From Burkholderiaceae bacterium (GTDB taxonomy: Bacteria > Pseudomonadota > Gammaproteobacteria > Burkholderiales > Burkholderiaceae_C): DNA of 8,470 bases. The position numbers and the translations under genes were made by a program. The stretch's first letter is position 1. Every line of letters starts with the position of its first letter. The stretch is taken from contig JAGOBT010000109.1 in NCBI GenBank assembly GCA_017999135.1, positions 1-8,470 on the forward strand, read 5' to 3'. Shown here in pieces: positions 6,950-8,470 of this stretch. The notes under the pieces were generated by a model. It saw nothing but the letters and a program-made list of their open reading frames with translations, did not search any database and was not told the origin of the DNA.

Positions 6950-6991
6950 GCCGATGTGCCCGTGCAGGCCGCGGGGCGGGCAGAAGCGGGG

Positions 6992-7007
6992 CGCGCTGGC
7001 CAGCGCG
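6992..7007 (-). terminator. 16-bp perfect palindrome after the aminotransferase gene, candidate terminator
   Basis: CGCGCTGGCCAGCGCG can form a 6-bp stem with a GGCC loop. It starts 60 bases beyond the aminotransferase stop (7068, minus strand). No T run follows, so termination is uncertain. It separates the aminotransferase from the regulator and may insulate the two. Confidence 0.35.
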
Positions 7008-7029
7008 TCAGGCACTGCAGCGCCGGGCC

Positions 7030-7047
7030 GCCGTCACGCTGCCGTCA
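7030..7047 (-). promoter_or_regulatory. Second 7-4-7 direct repeat, GCCGTCA-N4-GCCGTCA
   Basis: Two exact GCCGTCA copies (7030-7036 and 7041-7047) flank CGCT, again with an 11-base period. On the minus strand the unit reads TGACGGC. It lies between the aminotransferase stop and the regulator start, about 160 bases upstream of the latter. The unit differs from ACGTGCA, so the two sites may serve different factors, or this one may be a by-product of GC-rich sequence. Confidence 0.25.
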
Positions 7048-7067
7048 GGCCGCGCTGCCGGCCACCA

Positions 7068-8222
7068 TCAGGCCGCACTGGCACGCTGTTCTGCCGGCAC
7101 CAGCTGGTCCAGCGCGGCGTCCAGCCGGGCCACGGCGCCTGCCACGTCGGCCAGCTTGTCCAGGCCGAAGAGGCCGATGCGGAAGGTTTTGAAGTCGGCC
7201 GGCTCGTCGCACTGCAGCGGCACGCCGGCAGCGGTCTGCAGGCCCAGGGCGGCAAACGCCTTGCTGCTGTGCAGGCCGGCATCGTCGGTGTAGCTGACCA
7301 CCACGCCGGGTGCCTTGAAGCCGGGCGCAGCCACGCTCTTGAAGCCGCGCCGCTCCAGCGCCGCGCGCACCGCTTCGCCCAGCGCCCACTGCTGCGTGCG
7401 CACCAGGTCGAAGCCGCGGGCCTGGGTCTCCAGCATCACGTCGCGCACACGGGTCAGCGCATCGGTGGGCAGGGTGGCGTGGTAGGCATGGCCACCGCCT
7501 TCATAGGTCTCCATGATCTGCAGCCACTTCTTCAGATCACAGGCAAAGCTGGTGCTGGTGGTGGCGTCGATGCGCTGGCGCGCGTTTTCACCCAGCATGA
7601 CCAGGCCAGCGCAGGGCGGGCCGCTCCAGCCCTTCTGCGGCGCGCTGACCAGCACGTCGATGCCGATGTCGGCCATGTCGACCCAGATGGTGCCACTGGC
7701 AATGCAGTCCAGCACGAACAGCCCGCCCACCGCGTGCGTGGCGGCGGCCACCTGGCGCAGGTAGCCGTCGGGCAGGATCATGCCGGCGGCGGTTTCCACA
7801 TGCGGGGCGAACACCACATCGGGCCGCTCGGCGTGGATGGTGGCGACCACGTCGTCGATGGGCGCCGGCGCAAAGGCCGCCTGGTGCTGCTCGGCCACGC
7901 GCCGGGCCTTCAGCACCAGGCTGCTGGCGGGGATGCCGCCCATCTCGAAGATCTGCGTCCAGCGGTAGCTGAACCAGCCATTGCGGATGACCAGGGTCTT
8001 CTTGCCGGTGGCGAACTGTCGCGCCACCGCCTCCATGCCGAAGGTGCCACTGCCCGGCACCACGATGGCCGAGCGGGCCCGGTACACGCCCTTGAGCACG
8101 GCCGAGATGTCGCGCATCACGCCCTGGAACTGGCCCGACATGTGGTTGATGGCGCGGTCGGTGTAGACCACCGAATATTCCAGCAGGCCGTCAGGGTCGA
8201 CAGAGGGCAGCAGTCCGGGCAT
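7068..8222 (-). CDS. Class V (fold-type I) PLP-dependent aminotransferase, alanine/serine-glyoxylate aminotransferase-like
   Basis: A 384-residue cytoplasmic enzyme of the length usual for class V aminotransferases. Visible landmarks in order: GSGTFGMEA (57-65), the PLP-phosphate loop; HVET (141-144); LDCIAS with D172, expected to pair with the pyridine nitrogen of PLP; and SAPQKGWSGPP with K197 as the Schiff-base lysine. The closing segment includes FRIGLFG, with an Arg in the position that usually binds the substrate carboxylate. The family moves amino groups between amino acids and 2-oxo acids such as glyoxylate or pyruvate; the exact substrate cannot be read here. The start at 8222 is chosen because GGAG lies 6 bases upstream and the conserved fold begins directly after it. 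The frame stays open upstream to 8333, but those 37 residues look non-coding (Pro/Arg/His-rich). The EamA exporter gene is divergent across a 131-base gap, which may mean shared control and related amino-acid metabolism. Confidence 0.9.
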   Translation of the reverse strand: MPGLLPSVDPDGLLEYSVVYTDRAINHMSGQFQGVMRDISAVLKGVYRARSAIVVPGSGTFGMEAVARQFATGKKTLVIRNGWFSYRWTQIFEMGGIPASSLVLKARRVAEQHQAAFAPAPIDDVVATIHAERPDVVFAPHVETAAGMILPDGYLRQVAAATHAVGGLFVLDCIASGTIWVDMADIGIDVLVSAPQKGWSGPPCAGLVMLGENARQRIDATTSTSFACDLKKWLQIMETYEGGGHAYHATLPTDALTRVRDVMLETQARGFDLVRTQQWALGEAVRAALERRGFKSVAAPGFKAPGVVVSYTDDAGLHSSKAFAALGLQTAAGVPLQCDEPADFKTFRIGLFGLDKLADVAGAVARLDAALDQLVPAEQRASAA

Positions 8223-8353
8223 GGGTGTCTCCAGGTGGCGGTGGTGCCCCGTGCCCGGGTCGGGCCGAGGGGACAGCCAGCTTAGCACCGCACCGTGTCG
8301 GCCGGGCGCACCTTGCCGTGGCGCCTGCCGCACCCGGGGTAAGCTCGGCCGCC
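8223..8353. promoter_or_regulatory. Divergent intergenic region between aminotransferase and EamA transporter genes
   Basis: These 131 bases must carry promoters for both divergent genes. On the minus strand GGAG (8232-8229) is the aminotransferase ribosome binding site. On the plus strand a weak TTGCCG (8313-8318) could be a -35 element, but no good -10 box follows. GGGG (8336-8339) is too far from the ATG at 8354 to be a convincing ribosome binding site. No clear operator palindrome was seen apart from a short GCCCG/CGGGC inverted repeat. Confidence 0.35.
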
Positions 8354-8470
8354 ATGGCTTCTGGAATCCTGTTCGCCCTGGCTGCCGGCCTGATGTGGGG
8401 CCTGGTCTTCATCGGGCCGCTGCTGCTGCCTGACTACCCCGCTGCGTTGCAGAGTTTCGGCCGCTACCTG
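8354..8470 (+). CDS. EamA/DMT-family transporter, N-terminal fragment
   Basis: The first 39 residues of an open frame that runs off the window. They start with a hydrophobic helix containing AAGLMWGLVFIGP, followed by LLPDYPAALQSFGRYL. This matches my recollection of the first transmembrane segment and loop of EamA (drug/metabolite transporter superfamily) proteins, inner-membrane carriers of about ten helices that often export amino acids or other metabolites. The substrate cannot be assigned. The start ATG is the first in frame with the helix, although its ribosome binding site is weak. It is transcribed away from the aminotransferase gene. Confidence 0.72.
   Translation, partial: MASGILFALAAGLMWGLVFIGPLLLPDYPAALQSFGRYL

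Noticed and set aside
7005..7072. Three scattered TCAGGC copies (around 7008, 7045 and 7068) as a repeat family
   Set aside because: They are short, irregularly spaced and one overlaps the aminotransferase stop codon; chance is the simpler explanation.
5073..8285. A 1070-codon plus-strand open frame across the regulator and aminotransferase genes
   Set aside because: It is antisense to two well-supported genes, rich in His/Gln/Arg/Gly with no recognisable domain, and crosses the gap between them. GC-rich genes with few A/T third bases often leave the opposite frame open.
8223..8333. N-terminal extension of the aminotransferase to 8333
   Set aside because: The 37 extra residues are Pro/Arg/His-rich with no conserved look, and a GGAG ribosome binding site sits inside this stretch just before the ATG at 8222.

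Overview
The window is GC-rich, tightly packed bacterial DNA. Protein styles (a periplasmic sugar-binding protein tail, a CadC-like wHTH/TPR regulator, an EamA exporter) and strong G/C at third codon positions suggest a betaproteobacterium of the order Burkholderiales. This placement is an inference from protein style and composition only. No rRNA, tRNA, CRISPR array, insertion sequence or integrase was seen.

Layout: (1) bases 1-236 are the C-terminal end of a carbohydrate ABC transporter substrate-binding protein, followed by two small hairpins. (2) 430-3303 (+) encodes a 957-residue protein of unknown role. It has an HEFGH zinc-metallopeptidase-like motif in its middle and a CARDB/Ig-like C-terminal domain. 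(3) 4730-3288 (-) encodes a 480-residue PAP2 / vanadium-haloperoxidase-type protein with a complete set of catalytic motifs. Its N-terminus carries seven tandem copies of an octapeptide, NHAAYSAP. Genes 2 and 3 converge and overlap by 16 bases. (4) 6869-4773 (-) lies just upstream of the PAP2 gene, 42 bases away. It encodes a one-piece regulator with a winged-helix DNA-binding domain, a degenerate class III nucleotide-cyclase-like domain, a TolB-like domain and TPR repeats. (5) 8222-7068 (-) encodes a class V (fold-type I) PLP-dependent aminotransferase. (6) 8354 to the window end (+) is the start of an EamA/DMT-family transporter, divergent from the aminotransferase.

The central block (430-6869) is the unusual part. 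The regulator and PAP2 protein look like a two-gene operon facing an uncharacterised metallopeptidase-like protein tail to tail. The 198-base gap in front of the regulator holds two different perfect 7-4-7 direct repeats (11-base period), the geometry bound by PhoB/OmpR-type winged helices. These are candidate operators for the regulator. The flanking genes (sugar-binding protein, aminotransferase, EamA exporter) look like ordinary metabolism and transport genes and give no clear hint of function for the central block.
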